In this document: one piece after another, positions 8,735 through 17,278 of the stretch
How positions within the stretch are numbered: position 1 is the stretch's first letter
How the letters are laid out: every line of letters starts with the position of its first letter
Assembly: GCA_039819115.1 (NCBI GenBank)
Contig: JBCBST010000025.1
Span: forward strand, 1 to 32,008
DNA from: JBCBST01 sp039819115
GTDB taxonomy: Bacteria > Bacteroidota > Rhodothermia > Balneolales > Balneolaceae
Direction: 5' to 3'
Length of the DNA: 32,008 bases
The notes under the pieces: generated by a model
Told to the model about the DNA's origin: nothing
Databases searched by the model: none
What the model saw: the letters and a program-made list of their open reading frames with translations, nothing else
Program-made: the position numbers and the translations under genes

Positions 8735-10117
8735 TTATATCAAAATTCCCCGCAACAAGGCGGCAGCAATTGAAAAGTAAATAATGATTCCGCTTACATC
8801 CACTACCGTAGCCACAAAAGGTGCCGAAGTGACTGCGGGATCGAGTCCAAATCGTGATAAAACAAAGGGTAACATAGCACCCACAAAATTTCCAAATAAT
8901 ACAATTATCAGCAGGCTAAGCGCCACAGCTAAAGCCGACATGACCAACTCGGCATTGATGGGGTCGCCATCGATCAGTCCCCAGCTTACCAGGGTTATAA
9001 AGCCGAGAATACCAAGCAGGCTTCCCAGCATGAGTCCCGACCCCAGCTCGCGCTTAAACACCTTTTTCCAGTCGCTGTGCTTAAGATCGTCGGTAGCAAG
9101 GGCACGAATAATAAGAGTAGCAGCCTGAGATCCGGAATTCCCGCCACTGGCTATGATCAGCGGTACAAAAAACGACAGGAATACGACCTGACCAATGACG
9201 TCTTCATATCCCCCCATGGTTATTGCCGTAAGAATCTGCCCAACAAAGAGCACAATGAGCCACCCTATGCGCTTCTGGACCATTTTAGTAACGGAGGTTT
9301 GGGAATAATAATCATCCAAAGCATCCATACCGGCCATTTTCTGCATATCCTCGGTGGTCTCTTCTTCAGCCACATCGATGATATCATCAACCGTTACAAT
9401 GCCCACCAGTATCCCATCCGTATCTACTACCGGAAGTGCAACGCGATCATATTTCGCAAATGCTTTTACAGCCTCTTCCTGATCCTCGTAGGCACTTAAT
9501 GCTTCAAACGAATGATCCATTACGGACTCAATGGTAGATTCCCCATCAGCAAGAATAAACTGGGTAAGTCTCAAATCGTCGATCAGTCGCTCTTTTTCAT
9601 CTACTACATAAATCACGTTTAGTGTCTCTGCAACCGCTCCGTACTTTCGAATGTGCCCCATACTTCGATCGATGGTCCAATCCGATTTTACGCGCACGTA
9701 CCTGGGGGTCATTAAACGACCAATACTCTCTTCAGGATATCCAAGTATTTTTTTGATCTGGCGCTGGTCTTCCGGATTAATGGAATTCATGACCAATTGA
9801 GTGAGGTGCCCGGGTAATTCTTCGAGAAGGGCTACTTGTTCATCAGGCTCCAGATTGGTCATTACATCATTGAGCTGTTGTTTAGAAAACAATTCTAACA
9901 GCTCCACTCCCTTTCCCGATGGGAGTTCAGAAAATACATCTGCGGCTACCGGCTTTTTAAGCAGCCGGAATACAACCACGGCAATATCCCCATCCAGTTC
10001 AATCAGCAGCTCGGCAATATCTGCGGGAGGAACATCGGTAAGCACCTCTTTGAGGCCAGACCAATCTTTAGCTTCAATAAGCTCAGCAAATTCCGGTTTG
10101 ATGAGTTGAGCAAGCAT
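8735..10117 (-). CDS. mgtE: MgtE-type magnesium transporter/channel
   Basis: At 460 residues this is standard MgtE length. An acidic N-terminal MgtE_N superhelix domain (about 1-120) is followed by two CBS domains (about 135-250, with DRVALPVVDTDG), a connecting helix, and five membrane helices from about residue 283. The pore signature SGGNSGSQAATLIIRALA (324-341) is present, as is D440 in ATVVDVSG, at the position of the key pore Asp of Thermus MgtE. The cytosolic domains sense Mg2+ and close the channel. It heads a minus-strand run with thyA 17 bases downstream. The leader to the preceding gene is only 113 bases and shows no evident M-box riboswitch. Confidence 0.96.
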   Translation of the reverse strand: MLAQLIKPEFAELIEAKDWSGLKEVLTDVPPADIAELLIELDGDIAVVVFRLLKKPVAADVFSELPSGKGVELLELFSKQQLNDVMTNLEPDEQVALLEELPGHLTQLVMNSINPEDQRQIKKILGYPEESIGRLMTPRYVRVKSDWTIDRSMGHIRKYGAVAETLNVIYVVDEKERLIDDLRLTQFILADGESTIESVMDHSFEALSAYEDQEEAVKAFAKYDRVALPVVDTDGILVGIVTVDDIIDVAEEETTEDMQKMAGMDALDDYYSQTSVTKMVQKRIGWLIVLFVGQILTAITMGGYEDVIGQVVFLSFFVPLIIASGGNSGSQAATLIIRALATDDLKHSDWKKVFKRELGSGLMLGSLLGILGFITLVSWGLIDGDPINAELVMSALAVALSLLIIVLFGNFVGAMLPFVLSRFGLDPAVTSAPFVATVVDVSGIIIYFSIAAALLRGILI

Positions 10118-10230
10118 GGAAGAAGAACCCTGATGCGTTTAGGAGTGGCTAAGAATCGGGGTAATCCGACCCAAAAACAAGCTATTGGGATCAATCTTTC
10201 GCAAAGCAGGCTCTATGGAAATGGAGAAGA

Positions 10231-12807
10231 CTACTCTTGTTTTAAATAGCTGACAGGGTTCAATCTTACTGCTTTCAGTGCCTGAACACCAACCGTAAAC
10301 CAGACGGAAAAGAGTAGCATACCTAACCCAATAAAAAATACCCACCAGGAAACCGTAATTCGATAAGCAAAATTTGAAAGCCAGTTCGTTAGTATCGAAT
10401 AGCTAATCGGCGAAGAAATAAGCATTGAAATAACAACTAAACTTGAGAAGCTACCGGTTAGTAATCGTGTAATGTTCAAATTGCTGGCACCTAATATCTT
10501 TCTGATTCCTATTTCTTTCATTCTCTTCTCTATGGTAAATGCAACTAATGCGAAAAGCCCCAAACTTGAAATAATGACGGCAATTACACTGAAATATCTG
10601 GATAAAACCGACACCCTTTCTTCAAATCGATATAACTCCTCATATTGATCAGAAATAAAGGTGTAAGAGAATGGATAATCTATGTTATACGAGTTATACA
10701 GTTCCTCTATGTGTGAGAGCGTGTTTTTATCCAGAGAACTTATCCGAACCATAACCTCTGTACCATCTGGATAGAATCTTATAATGGTTGGTTGAATTTC
10801 CTTATGCAGCGATTCCAGGTTAAAATTCTTAACCACTCCAATTATTTGTTTTCTGTCATCTCCATCATTTATTGTTTTTCCAATAATATCTTCCTTACCG
10901 ATCAATGCTGCTGCCAGCTCATTCACCATCAATTTCGATTCTTCATTTCCATATTCTTCATTGAACGACCTTCCTTCAAGGAGTTCTAACTCAAGGGTCT
11001 CGGCAAAGTTATATCCCACTTGGGGTCTGGCAAAAAGAATATCCTCACTTTCTGTTGAACCTTGCCACGAAAAACCCCTTCCTGCCCCTGAAATATTCAC
11101 AATACTATTTCCACCCGTCACATTAGTGGCATTTTGTACACCTGGTATTTCTTTTACAGCGTTAATGAATCCATTTACATCGTTATTCCCACGTATGTTA
11201 AAGTGAACGATATTGTCTTTGGTGTACCCTAATTCACTGGTTTTCAAAAAAGTTATCTGTTGATGAACGACAATAAAACCCGTAATAAAAATAAGTGAGA
11301 TACAGAATTGGACAACGACTAGTCCTTTCTTTATCCATTGAGCACTATGTGAATTAACGAATGTGTTTTTTAGTATCGATGTGGGACTAAAACTGGATAA
11401 ATAATAGGCAGGATACAATCCGGCGAGAATGCTAAGTGCAGAAAGAAAACCGATGATTTTCAGGATGAACCCAGGATCGGGAATCTGGCTCAGATCTTTT
11501 CCAAAAATGATATTGAATTGTGGTAGTAGACCGATTACTAATACGGTTGCGACCGCAGCTGAAAAGAAAACCATTAACGCAGACTCAAACAAAAACCGAT
11601 GGATGAGTTCTCTTTTGGTTATACCAATGGCTTTACTTACACCGATTTCTTTCAGTTTATGAGTCGATTGTGCAATCGAAAGATTAATAAAATTGATGCA
11701 TGCTACAAGGAGTATGAACAGTGACACCAGTAGAAACAGACGCACATACATTAATCGGCCGGGGACAGGTCTACCATGTTCATACTTGTTATACAAATAG
11801 GCATCTGAAAACTTTTGAAGCAATAATGTGGTGCTCTCTCTAATCCCTTTTTCTTCTAAATACGGCTCTATTTTTTGATTCAGGGCGTTGGCATCCGCTC
11901 CATCTTTTATGCTTATATACGTTATGGCGCCATCCGAATCCCAATCATTAAACCACGTGTATTTGGAAAGATACTGCTCGTAACTGATTAAGAAATCAAA
12001 TGTCAGTGTAGACCGGGTGGGCAGGGTTTTAAGAACACCCGTTACAACATACTCTTCATTAAACAAATCCCGATTTCCTTTTACCGTCATGCCCAGAACG
12101 TTCTGCGTTGTCCCAAATAGTGCAGTCGCTAGATCTTCCGTTAGTACAATGGAGTTTTTTTCAATGAAGACTGTGCTTTTATTTCCCTGTAACAGTGGAA
12201 ATGAAAAGACCTCTAAAAAATCAGCGCCTACAAATTTCCCGGTCCCCTGTACCTCTTCTCTGCTTCCCGAAAGCATTCCGGTTGTTTTTCTGTTGGTTGT
12301 GACGGCATAATCAAGCTCGGGGAAATCGGTAACTAATGCCTCGGCTAACAGGGCAGGCGTACTTTTATCTGTCTTTATTCCTTCAACCCTTGTCTTATTT
12401 TGGAGTACCTGATAGATATTGTCATCATTTAAATGAAAGGTATCCACCGAATATTCGTAATCAGCCCATAAGTAAATAAGAAACACGCAGGCGAACGCAG
12501 TAGATAGACCGATGAGGTTAATAGAGAACGTACTTCTGTACTTTAAGAGTCCGCGGTATACGATCTTCAGATTATGAACAAAAATTGAATATCTGTTAAC
12601 CATAAACCCTCCGTCTGTGATTTTTAAGTACTCAGGTCTGATGTATCTAAGTATAGTCCACGCTAGTACTAAACCAGCCTTTATATTCGATTCTTGCGAA
12701 TCGACGTTGAAGATTTCTATTAAATCTCCTTCTATTTCTTCATGGTACTCTTCCCTGGAAAACCATCGAAAAAAACGCAAAATCCACTCTGATCCACGCG
12801 TTCCCAT
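10231..12807 (-). CDS. ABC transporter permease, MacB/FtsX type with PadR-linked prefix
   Basis: An 858-residue protein. Residues 1-70 are a soluble prefix (RFFRWFSREEYHEEIEGDLIE...) of the kind found on permeases encoded next to PadR regulators. A first membrane helix at about 95-115 is followed by a periplasmic MacB-like core, a helix cluster near 360-470, one near 500, a second periplasmic domain, and three helices near 740-850 ending in VRLNPVSYLKQE. Both halves carry FtsX-like motifs (KEIGVSKAIGI and KEIGIRKILGA). By family this is the duplicated permease of an ABC exporter or mechanotransmission system. No ATPase is encoded here, so it must be elsewhere. The ATG shares one base with the padR stop (TAATG), implying coupling. 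Cargo is unknown. Confidence 0.9.
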   Translation of the reverse strand: MGTRGSEWILRFFRWFSREEYHEEIEGDLIEIFNVDSQESNIKAGLVLAWTILRYIRPEYLKITDGGFMVNRYSIFVHNLKIVYRGLLKYRSTFSINLIGLSTAFACVFLIYLWADYEYSVDTFHLNDDNIYQVLQNKTRVEGIKTDKSTPALLAEALVTDFPELDYAVTTNRKTTGMLSGSREEVQGTGKFVGADFLEVFSFPLLQGNKSTVFIEKNSIVLTEDLATALFGTTQNVLGMTVKGNRDLFNEEYVVTGVLKTLPTRSTLTFDFLISYEQYLSKYTWFNDWDSDGAITYISIKDGADANALNQKIEPYLEEKGIRESTTLLLQKFSDAYLYNKYEHGRPVPGRLMYVRLFLLVSLFILLVACINFINLSIAQSTHKLKEIGVSKAIGITKRELIHRFLFESALMVFFSAAVATVLVIGLLPQFNIIFGKDLSQIPDPGFILKIIGFLSALSILAGLYPAYYLSSFSPTSILKNTFVNSHSAQWIKKGLVVVQFCISLIFITGFIVVHQQITFLKTSELGYTKDNIVHFNIRGNNDVNGFINAVKEIPGVQNATNVTGGNSIVNISGAGRGFSWQGSTESEDILFARPQVGYNFAETLELELLEGRSFNEEYGNEESKLMVNELAAALIGKEDIIGKTINDGDDRKQIIGVVKNFNLESLHKEIQPTIIRFYPDGTEVMVRISSLDKNTLSHIEELYNSYNIDYPFSYTFISDQYEELYRFEERVSVLSRYFSVIAVIISSLGLFALVAFTIEKRMKEIGIRKILGASNLNITRLLTGSFSSLVVISMLISSPISYSILTNWLSNFAYRITVSWWVFFIGLGMLLFSVWFTVGVQALKAVRLNPVSYLKQE

Positions 12808-13127
12808 TAGCCAAACGATATATTAGGAATTCGCGTGTATATGCTTGTTCGTACTCGGTATTGCTCATCAAGTTGAACTTTTCCATATGAAGTTATTTCA
12901 TATATCTTTTTCCGCCTTCCTCCTCTTGTTTTCGTAATCCCCCCAAACGTTGAGGTAACAAACCCTTTTTTCTCTAACCGTTTCAGAGATACATGAACGG
13001 CACTGATGTTGATCTTCTTTTCCAGTTGTTCTTCCAGAAATTCTTTTATCGAAACACCATATGCTGTGTTGTGTTGTGCAGCGACTGACAAAAGCACTAA
13101 CTCTTCAAATTCTCCGAGAGAAGGCAT
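12807..13127 (-). CDS. PadR-family transcriptional regulator
   Basis: A 106-residue winged-helix protein lacking the long C-terminal dimerisation helix pair of larger PadR proteins (PadR-s2 type). Motifs are LGEFEELVLLSVA (residues 4-16), AYGVSIKEFLEE, the recognition-helix segment AVHVSLKRLEKKGFV and the wing GGRRKKIYEITSYG. These match the family, whose members usually repress an adjacent transporter operon and respond to a ligand bound in the dimer interface. The TAATG overlap with the permease gene makes that transporter, and the gene itself, the likely target. The inducer is unknown. Confidence 0.92.
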   Translation of the reverse strand: MPSLGEFEELVLLSVAAQHNTAYGVSIKEFLEEQLEKKINISAVHVSLKRLEKKGFVTSTFGGITKTRGGRRKKIYEITSYGKVQLDEQYRVRTSIYTRIPNISFG

Positions 13128-13282
13128 AGAATATATTTACTTAACAAATATGAATATAATAAATGCAGGCAATTACACAAATTGTTTCCGTAATAAACAG
13201 CGCACCGATTACTAACCATACACGCCCAAGCGCCAACGCGGTAAGAACAGATTCAATAAATAAAAAAAGTGGGGTGTACTGT
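13128..13282. promoter_or_regulatory. Intergenic region upstream of padR
   Basis: These 155 bases separate the rnc stop from the padR ATG and should contain the padR promoter and any PadR operator. A T7 run sits just downstream of rnc on the minus strand, but I found no stem before it, so no terminator is called. No clear operator dyad was seen. Confidence 0.3.
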
Positions 13283-14041
13283 TTAAGCGATATGCTTAAG
13301 GGCTTCCTGAGCTGCTTCCTGCTCGGCTTTCTTCTTACTCTTTCCAACACCTGTTCCCCATTCACTCCCATCAATGAGCACACGAACTTCGAATGTTTTA
13401 TTGTGCCCCGGACCACTTTCGGAGATCAACTCGTATCTGGGAAGACTGCGCCGGGTAGCCTGGGTATACTCCAGTAACACACTTTTATAATTGTCGGAGG
13501 TTTCCTCCATTTTTTTGAAATCCACCAATCGGTCAAATACCCGCTCTACGAAGCCAAAAGCTTCATCGTACCCTTTTGTAATATAAATGGCTGCAATCAC
13601 CGACTCAAAAACATCGGCTAACATACCTTTAGAAATGGTAACCTGATCCGATCGTTCTCCCATTTCCATTAACCGATCGAAATCCAATTGCCGGGAAAAA
13701 GAGGACAGTGTTTCTCCCCTGACCAGCTTTGCCCGTAATTTGGTCAGAAACCCTTCGTCTTTTTCGGGGTACCGTTCGAATAGAATCTCTGCAGTAATAA
13801 GATCGAGGACAGAATCGCCTAAGAATTCCAGTCGTTCGTACGAATCATACGACCGGTACTTTTCCGCTCCCAGCGATGACCGGTGCCGAAGTGCTTTCTC
13901 AAACAAAGAAGGATCATCGATAGATATTTCGATGATCCGCTCTAGTTCTTTTATCCGTGGCGAGTGTGAGGCGGTATGAGATGAGTATGAGGACGGTGAT
14001 GCTTCCCGTTTCAGAAACAGGGAGGTAATCCGCTGCCACAT
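13283..14041 (-). CDS. rnc: Ribonuclease III
   Basis: A 252-residue RNase III. An N-terminal extension of about 30 residues rich in Ser/His precedes the catalytic domain. The signature ERLEFLGDSVLD places E69, E72 and D76 at the E. coli E38/E41/D45 positions, and ADVFESVIAAIY provides D143 and E146. A double-stranded RNA-binding domain fills about residues 183-252 (KSVLLEYTQ..., then KSKKKAEQEAAQEALKH). It cleaves dsRNA in rRNA processing and mRNA turnover. It sits 6 bases behind fabF with the Shine-Dalgarno-like AAAGGAG almost touching the ATG. rnc at the end of a plsX-fab-acpP cluster is a widespread conserved order. Confidence 0.97.
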   Translation of the reverse strand: MWQRITSLFLKREASPSSYSSHTASHSPRIKELERIIEISIDDPSLFEKALRHRSSLGAEKYRSYDSYERLEFLGDSVLDLITAEILFERYPEKDEGFLTKLRAKLVRGETLSSFSRQLDFDRLMEMGERSDQVTISKGMLADVFESVIAAIYITKGYDEAFGFVERVFDRLVDFKKMEETSDNYKSVLLEYTQATRRSLPRYELISESGPGHNKTFEVRVLIDGSEWGTGVGKSKKKAEQEAAQEALKHIA

Positions 14042-14047
14042 ACTCCT

Positions 14048-15292
14048 TTACCCTTCCATTTTCTTAAACACCAGAGATGTATTATGTCCACCAAAGCCAA
14101 AGGCATTATTAATAGCATAGGTAACATCTCTCGCTTCAGCCTCATTGGCCGTATAGTTCAGGTCACATTCGGGATCCTGATTGAAAATATTGATCGTCGG
14201 TGGGATCAAACCATGATACACAGCTAACAATGCAGCAACAGACTCAATGGCACCAGCAGCACCCAAGGTATGGCCTGTCATTGATTTAGTGGAATTCAGA
14301 TTCATTTTTTTGGCATGATCGCCAAATACTTTCTTAATAGAATTTGATTCTGCCACATCGCCCAACGGTGTTGATGTGCCGTGCATATTAATGTGATCAA
14401 CATCCTCAGCTTTAATCCCGGCAGCCTCCAAAGCACGAGTCATAGCTAGTATCACACCTCCACCATCCGGGTCGGGAGCAGTAATGTGGTAGGCATCAGA
14501 TGAATATCCGTAACCAACAATTTCTCCATAAATGCGAGCACCGCGGGCTATAGCCGATTCATAGCTCTCAAGAAAGAAGATACCCGCACCTTCACCAAGT
14601 ACAAATCCATCACGGTCTTTGTCAAAGGGTCGGGATGCCGTTTGTGGGTCATCGTTCCGGGTGCTCATGGCTTTAAGTGCATTAAAACCAGAAATTCCAA
14701 TTCGGGTTACAGGAGCTTCAGAACCGCCAGTTAACGCCATATCGCACTGTCCGTAACGAATAGCATCGTAAGCAGCCCCGATATTGTTTGAACCTGTGGC
14801 ACAGGCAGAAACAACGCAGTAATTCGGCCCTCTGAATCCGTATTTGATTGAAATCTGCCCGGGAACGAGATCTGGAATCAACATGGGTATGAAGAACGGA
14901 GATACGCCTCTTGGCCCGCTTTCGTGGAACGATACCGATTGTTCATAGAAGGTTTTCATCCCTCCTATACCGGTACCAACGATTACGGCAACGCGATCTT
15001 TGTCAATCGTTTCGAGGTCGATGCCACTGTCTTTTATGGCTTCATCGGAAGCGATAAGAGCATATTGTTGTACTTCGTCCAGTCTGCGCGATTCTCTTCG
15101 GTGAAAATGCCTGGAGACGTCGTAGTCTTCAATAGTGGCTGCAAAGGTTGTAGCAAAGCCGGTAGTATCGAACCGATCTACCGGGCGGGCTCCGCTTTTT
15201 CCGGAAACTAAACCGTTCCAGAAATCGGGTGCGCTTTTACCGATTGGAGTAAAAGCGCCCATTCCCGTTACTACTACTCTACGAGTATTCAT
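14048..15292 (-). CDS. fabF: 3-oxoacyl-ACP synthase II (KAS II)
   Basis: A 414-residue condensing enzyme of fatty-acid elongation that adds malonyl-ACP units to acyl-ACP. The Cys-His-His triad is visible: C164 in VVSACATGSNN, H304 in NMHGTSTPLGD and H341 in SMTGHTLGAAGA. The KAS glycine-rich ending NNAFGFGGHNTSLVF is intact. It lies 25 bases downstream of acpP and 6 bases upstream of rnc in the same direction. Confidence 0.97.
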   Translation of the reverse strand: MNTRRVVVTGMGAFTPIGKSAPDFWNGLVSGKSGARPVDRFDTTGFATTFAATIEDYDVSRHFHRRESRRLDEVQQYALIASDEAIKDSGIDLETIDKDRVAVIVGTGIGGMKTFYEQSVSFHESGPRGVSPFFIPMLIPDLVPGQISIKYGFRGPNYCVVSACATGSNNIGAAYDAIRYGQCDMALTGGSEAPVTRIGISGFNALKAMSTRNDDPQTASRPFDKDRDGFVLGEGAGIFFLESYESAIARGARIYGEIVGYGYSSDAYHITAPDPDGGGVILAMTRALEAAGIKAEDVDHINMHGTSTPLGDVAESNSIKKVFGDHAKKMNLNSTKSMTGHTLGAAGAIESVAALLAVYHGLIPPTINIFNQDPECDLNYTANEAEARDVTYAINNAFGFGGHNTSLVFKKMEG

Positions 15293-15317
15293 AAATAAAA
15301 AAGAAAAGGTGGAAAAA

Positions 15318-15557
15318 TTAAGAGAGTTTTCCTGAAAGGTAGGTAACAGCGTCGCCTACAGTTGCAATGTTTTCAGCATCTTCATCAGGAATGCTTAGAT
15401 CAAATTCTTTTTCGAACTCCATGATCAATTCAACGGTATCCAGAGAATCGGCACCTAAGTCGTTAGTGAAATTAGCGTCGGCTGTTACTTCTGATTCATC
15501 GACGCCTAGTTTGTCAACGATGATTGCGCTTACTTTTGCGTGAACGTCTTGTGACAT
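15318..15557 (-). CDS. acpP: Acyl carrier protein
   Basis: A 79-residue acidic protein, standard ACP length. The 4'-phosphopantetheine attachment site is S38 in LGADSLDTVELIM. It carries growing acyl chains to the Fab enzymes encoded on both sides. The Shine-Dalgarno-like AAAGGA stands 7 bases before the ATG, one of the better ribosome sites in this cluster, as expected for an abundant protein. The 76-base spacer after fabG could hold an additional promoter. Confidence 0.97.
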   Translation of the reverse strand: MSQDVHAKVSAIIVDKLGVDESEVTADANFTNDLGADSLDTVELIMEFEKEFDLSIPDEDAENIATVGDAVTYLSGKLS

Positions 15558-15633
15558 GATTTGTCCTTTACAGTAGTTATATGGTGATTATTGAATAAAC
15601 TTAAAGATTCGTATAAGGATGTGCAACCGTGGC

Positions 15634-16383
15634 TTACATCGCCATTCCGCCATCCACTTTTAGCACCTCTCCGGTTACGTACGTGCTGAAATCGGATGCG
15701 AGAAAAGCAACAACTTTAGCTACTTCATCAGCATTACCAGCACGACCCATGGGGGTAACCGCTTTTATGGTATTGAGTACATTTTCACTCAGCTCGCTGG
15801 TCATATCAGTTAAGATGTAACCCGGCGCTACTACATTAGCCCGGATTCCACGGGAAGCTAATTCCTTGGCATAGGACTTCGTAAAGCCAATAATGCCTGC
15901 TTTTGAAGCCGCATAATTGCTTTGTCCTGCGTTGCCTGTTACCCCGACAACTGAGCTAATGTTAATGACCGAACCGCCCCGGTTTTTCATCATCGGGCGG
16001 GCAACGGCTTTACAGTAATTGAAAATACTCTTCAGATTCGTTGTGATAACTTCATCCCACTGTTCTTCCGACATGCGGAGAATAAGGGTATCGCGGGTAA
16101 TTCCGGCGTTATTTACCAGAATGTCCAGCTTACCCCAATCCTGGTTCAGCTCGTTAATCACTTGCTCTGCCTCAGAGAAATCCACAGCATCGGCCTGGAT
16201 CGCTTTCGAAACGCGGCCCAGATCTTCAATTTGTTTTTTCACTTCCAGCGCTGCATCGGCCGATCGTGCATAGGTAATGGCCACATCGGCGCCCAGGCTT
16301 GCCAGTTCCAGTGCAATGGCTTTACCAATTCCCCGGCTTCCTCCGGTTACAAGTGCGGTTTTTCCTTCTAGTGAGATTCCCAT
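15634..16383 (-). CDS. fabG: 3-oxoacyl-ACP reductase
   Basis: A 249-residue short-chain dehydrogenase that reduces 3-oxoacyl-ACP with NADPH. The cofactor motif TGGSRGIGKA (residues 13-22), the NNAG motif (91-94) and the catalytic S144, Y157 and K161 (NISSVVG; YAASKAG) are all present. The C-terminus VTGEVLKVDGGMAM is typical of FabG. It sits 6 bases after fabD and 76 bases before acpP in the fab cluster, which supports the specific assignment over other SDRs. Confidence 0.96.
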   Translation of the reverse strand: MGISLEGKTALVTGGSRGIGKAIALELASLGADVAITYARSADAALEVKKQIEDLGRVSKAIQADAVDFSEAEQVINELNQDWGKLDILVNNAGITRDTLILRMSEEQWDEVITTNLKSIFNYCKAVARPMMKNRGGSVINISSVVGVTGNAGQSNYAASKAGIIGFTKSYAKELASRGIRANVVAPGYILTDMTSELSENVLNTIKAVTPMGRAGNADEVAKVVAFLASDFSTYVTGEVLKVDGGMAM

Positions 16384-16389
16384 AGTGTT

Positions 16390-17277
16390 TTATTGATATC
16401 CTGAAATTTCTGCTTTTCGATGTGTTCGTTTAACTAATCCCTGTAACACTTTGCCCGGTCCAACTTCAACATAGCTTGTTGTACCATCTGCGTCCATTTG
16501 GAGCAACGTCTGAGTCCACTTTACCGGGTTCAACAGCTGGTTGAGAGCATTTCTCCGAATCACGTCAGGGTCGCTGGTTGGCTTCGCTGTGTAGTTACTG
16601 TACACAGGGCATACCGGTACATGAATGGTTAACGCTTCGAGTTCTTCTTTTAATCCGTCGTAGGCAAGCTGCATCAATGATGAATGAAACGCCCCACTCA
16701 CAGGTAATACTTTAGCCATGCGCGCCCCTGCTTCAGGAGCTAATGCCACGGCTCGTTCCACAGCTTCTACGTAACCGGATATAACCAGCTGCCCCGGGCA
16801 ATTGTAGTTCGCCGGAACAACTTCTTTCCCGGTTTCTTCTGTTGCCTTCTCACATAGTGATTCGACCACCTCATCGTCGAGACCTATTATCGCAGCCATT
16901 GTTCCCGGGTTCATGGTGCCTGCATGTTGCATCAACTGGCCACGCTTTCTCACAATACGTAAACCGTCTTCAAATGAAATGGCTTTAGCAGCAACAAGAG
17001 CAGAAAACTCACCCAGACTGTGACCAGCAACCCGATCTGGCTGCACATTCAACGTGTTAAACAACGCAACGGAGTGCAGAAAAATAGCCGGTTGGGTGTA
17101 TTCCGTCTGCTTAAGCTGATCTTCAGGTCCATCGAACATAATGGAAATCAAATCGATGCCTAATACCGCATTAGCCTGTTCAAAGGTCTCTCTGATGGCT
17201 TGATTTTCCTCAGCAAGTGCTTTTCCCATACCTACATACTGCGAACCCTGTCCGGGAAATAAATACGCGGTACTCAT
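16390..17277 (-). CDS. fabD: Malonyl-CoA:ACP transacylase
   Basis: It loads malonate from CoA onto ACP. The frame is open to 17328, but I take the ATG at 17277, giving 295 residues and the standard N-terminus MSTAYLFPGQGSQYVG. The ATG lies one base after the fabH TAA, with GGAG upstream inside the fabH tail, whereas the longer start would add 17 unusual residues overlapping fabH. The nucleophile is S87 in AGHSLGEFSAL and the partner His H198 in GAFHSSLM; both match the family. The gene is in the middle of fabH-fabD-fabG. Confidence 0.96.
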   Translation of the reverse strand: MSTAYLFPGQGSQYVGMGKALAEENQAIRETFEQANAVLGIDLISIMFDGPEDQLKQTEYTQPAIFLHSVALFNTLNVQPDRVAGHSLGEFSALVAAKAISFEDGLRIVRKRGQLMQHAGTMNPGTMAAIIGLDDEVVESLCEKATEETGKEVVPANYNCPGQLVISGYVEAVERAVALAPEAGARMAKVLPVSGAFHSSLMQLAYDGLKEELEALTIHVPVCPVYSNYTAKPTSDPDVIRRNALNQLLNPVKWTQTLLQMDADGTTSYVEVGPGKVLQGLVKRTHRKAEISGYQ

Positions 17278-17278
17278 C

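Noticed and set aside
10118..10230. Possible Mg2+ riboswitch in the mgtE leader
   Set aside because: The region is 113 bases, shorter than a usual M-box, and only a 4-bp hairpin (TCGG/CCGA) was visible.
13240..13282. T7 run after rnc as an intrinsic terminator
   Set aside because: No stable stem precedes the T run on the minus strand.
13141..13416. Minus-strand frame of 91 codons with a hydrophobic C-terminal half in the rnc-padR gap
   Set aside because: Most of its first half overlaps rnc in another frame, no ribosome site precedes a start inside the gap, and the hydrophobic stretch alone is not enough to claim a gene.
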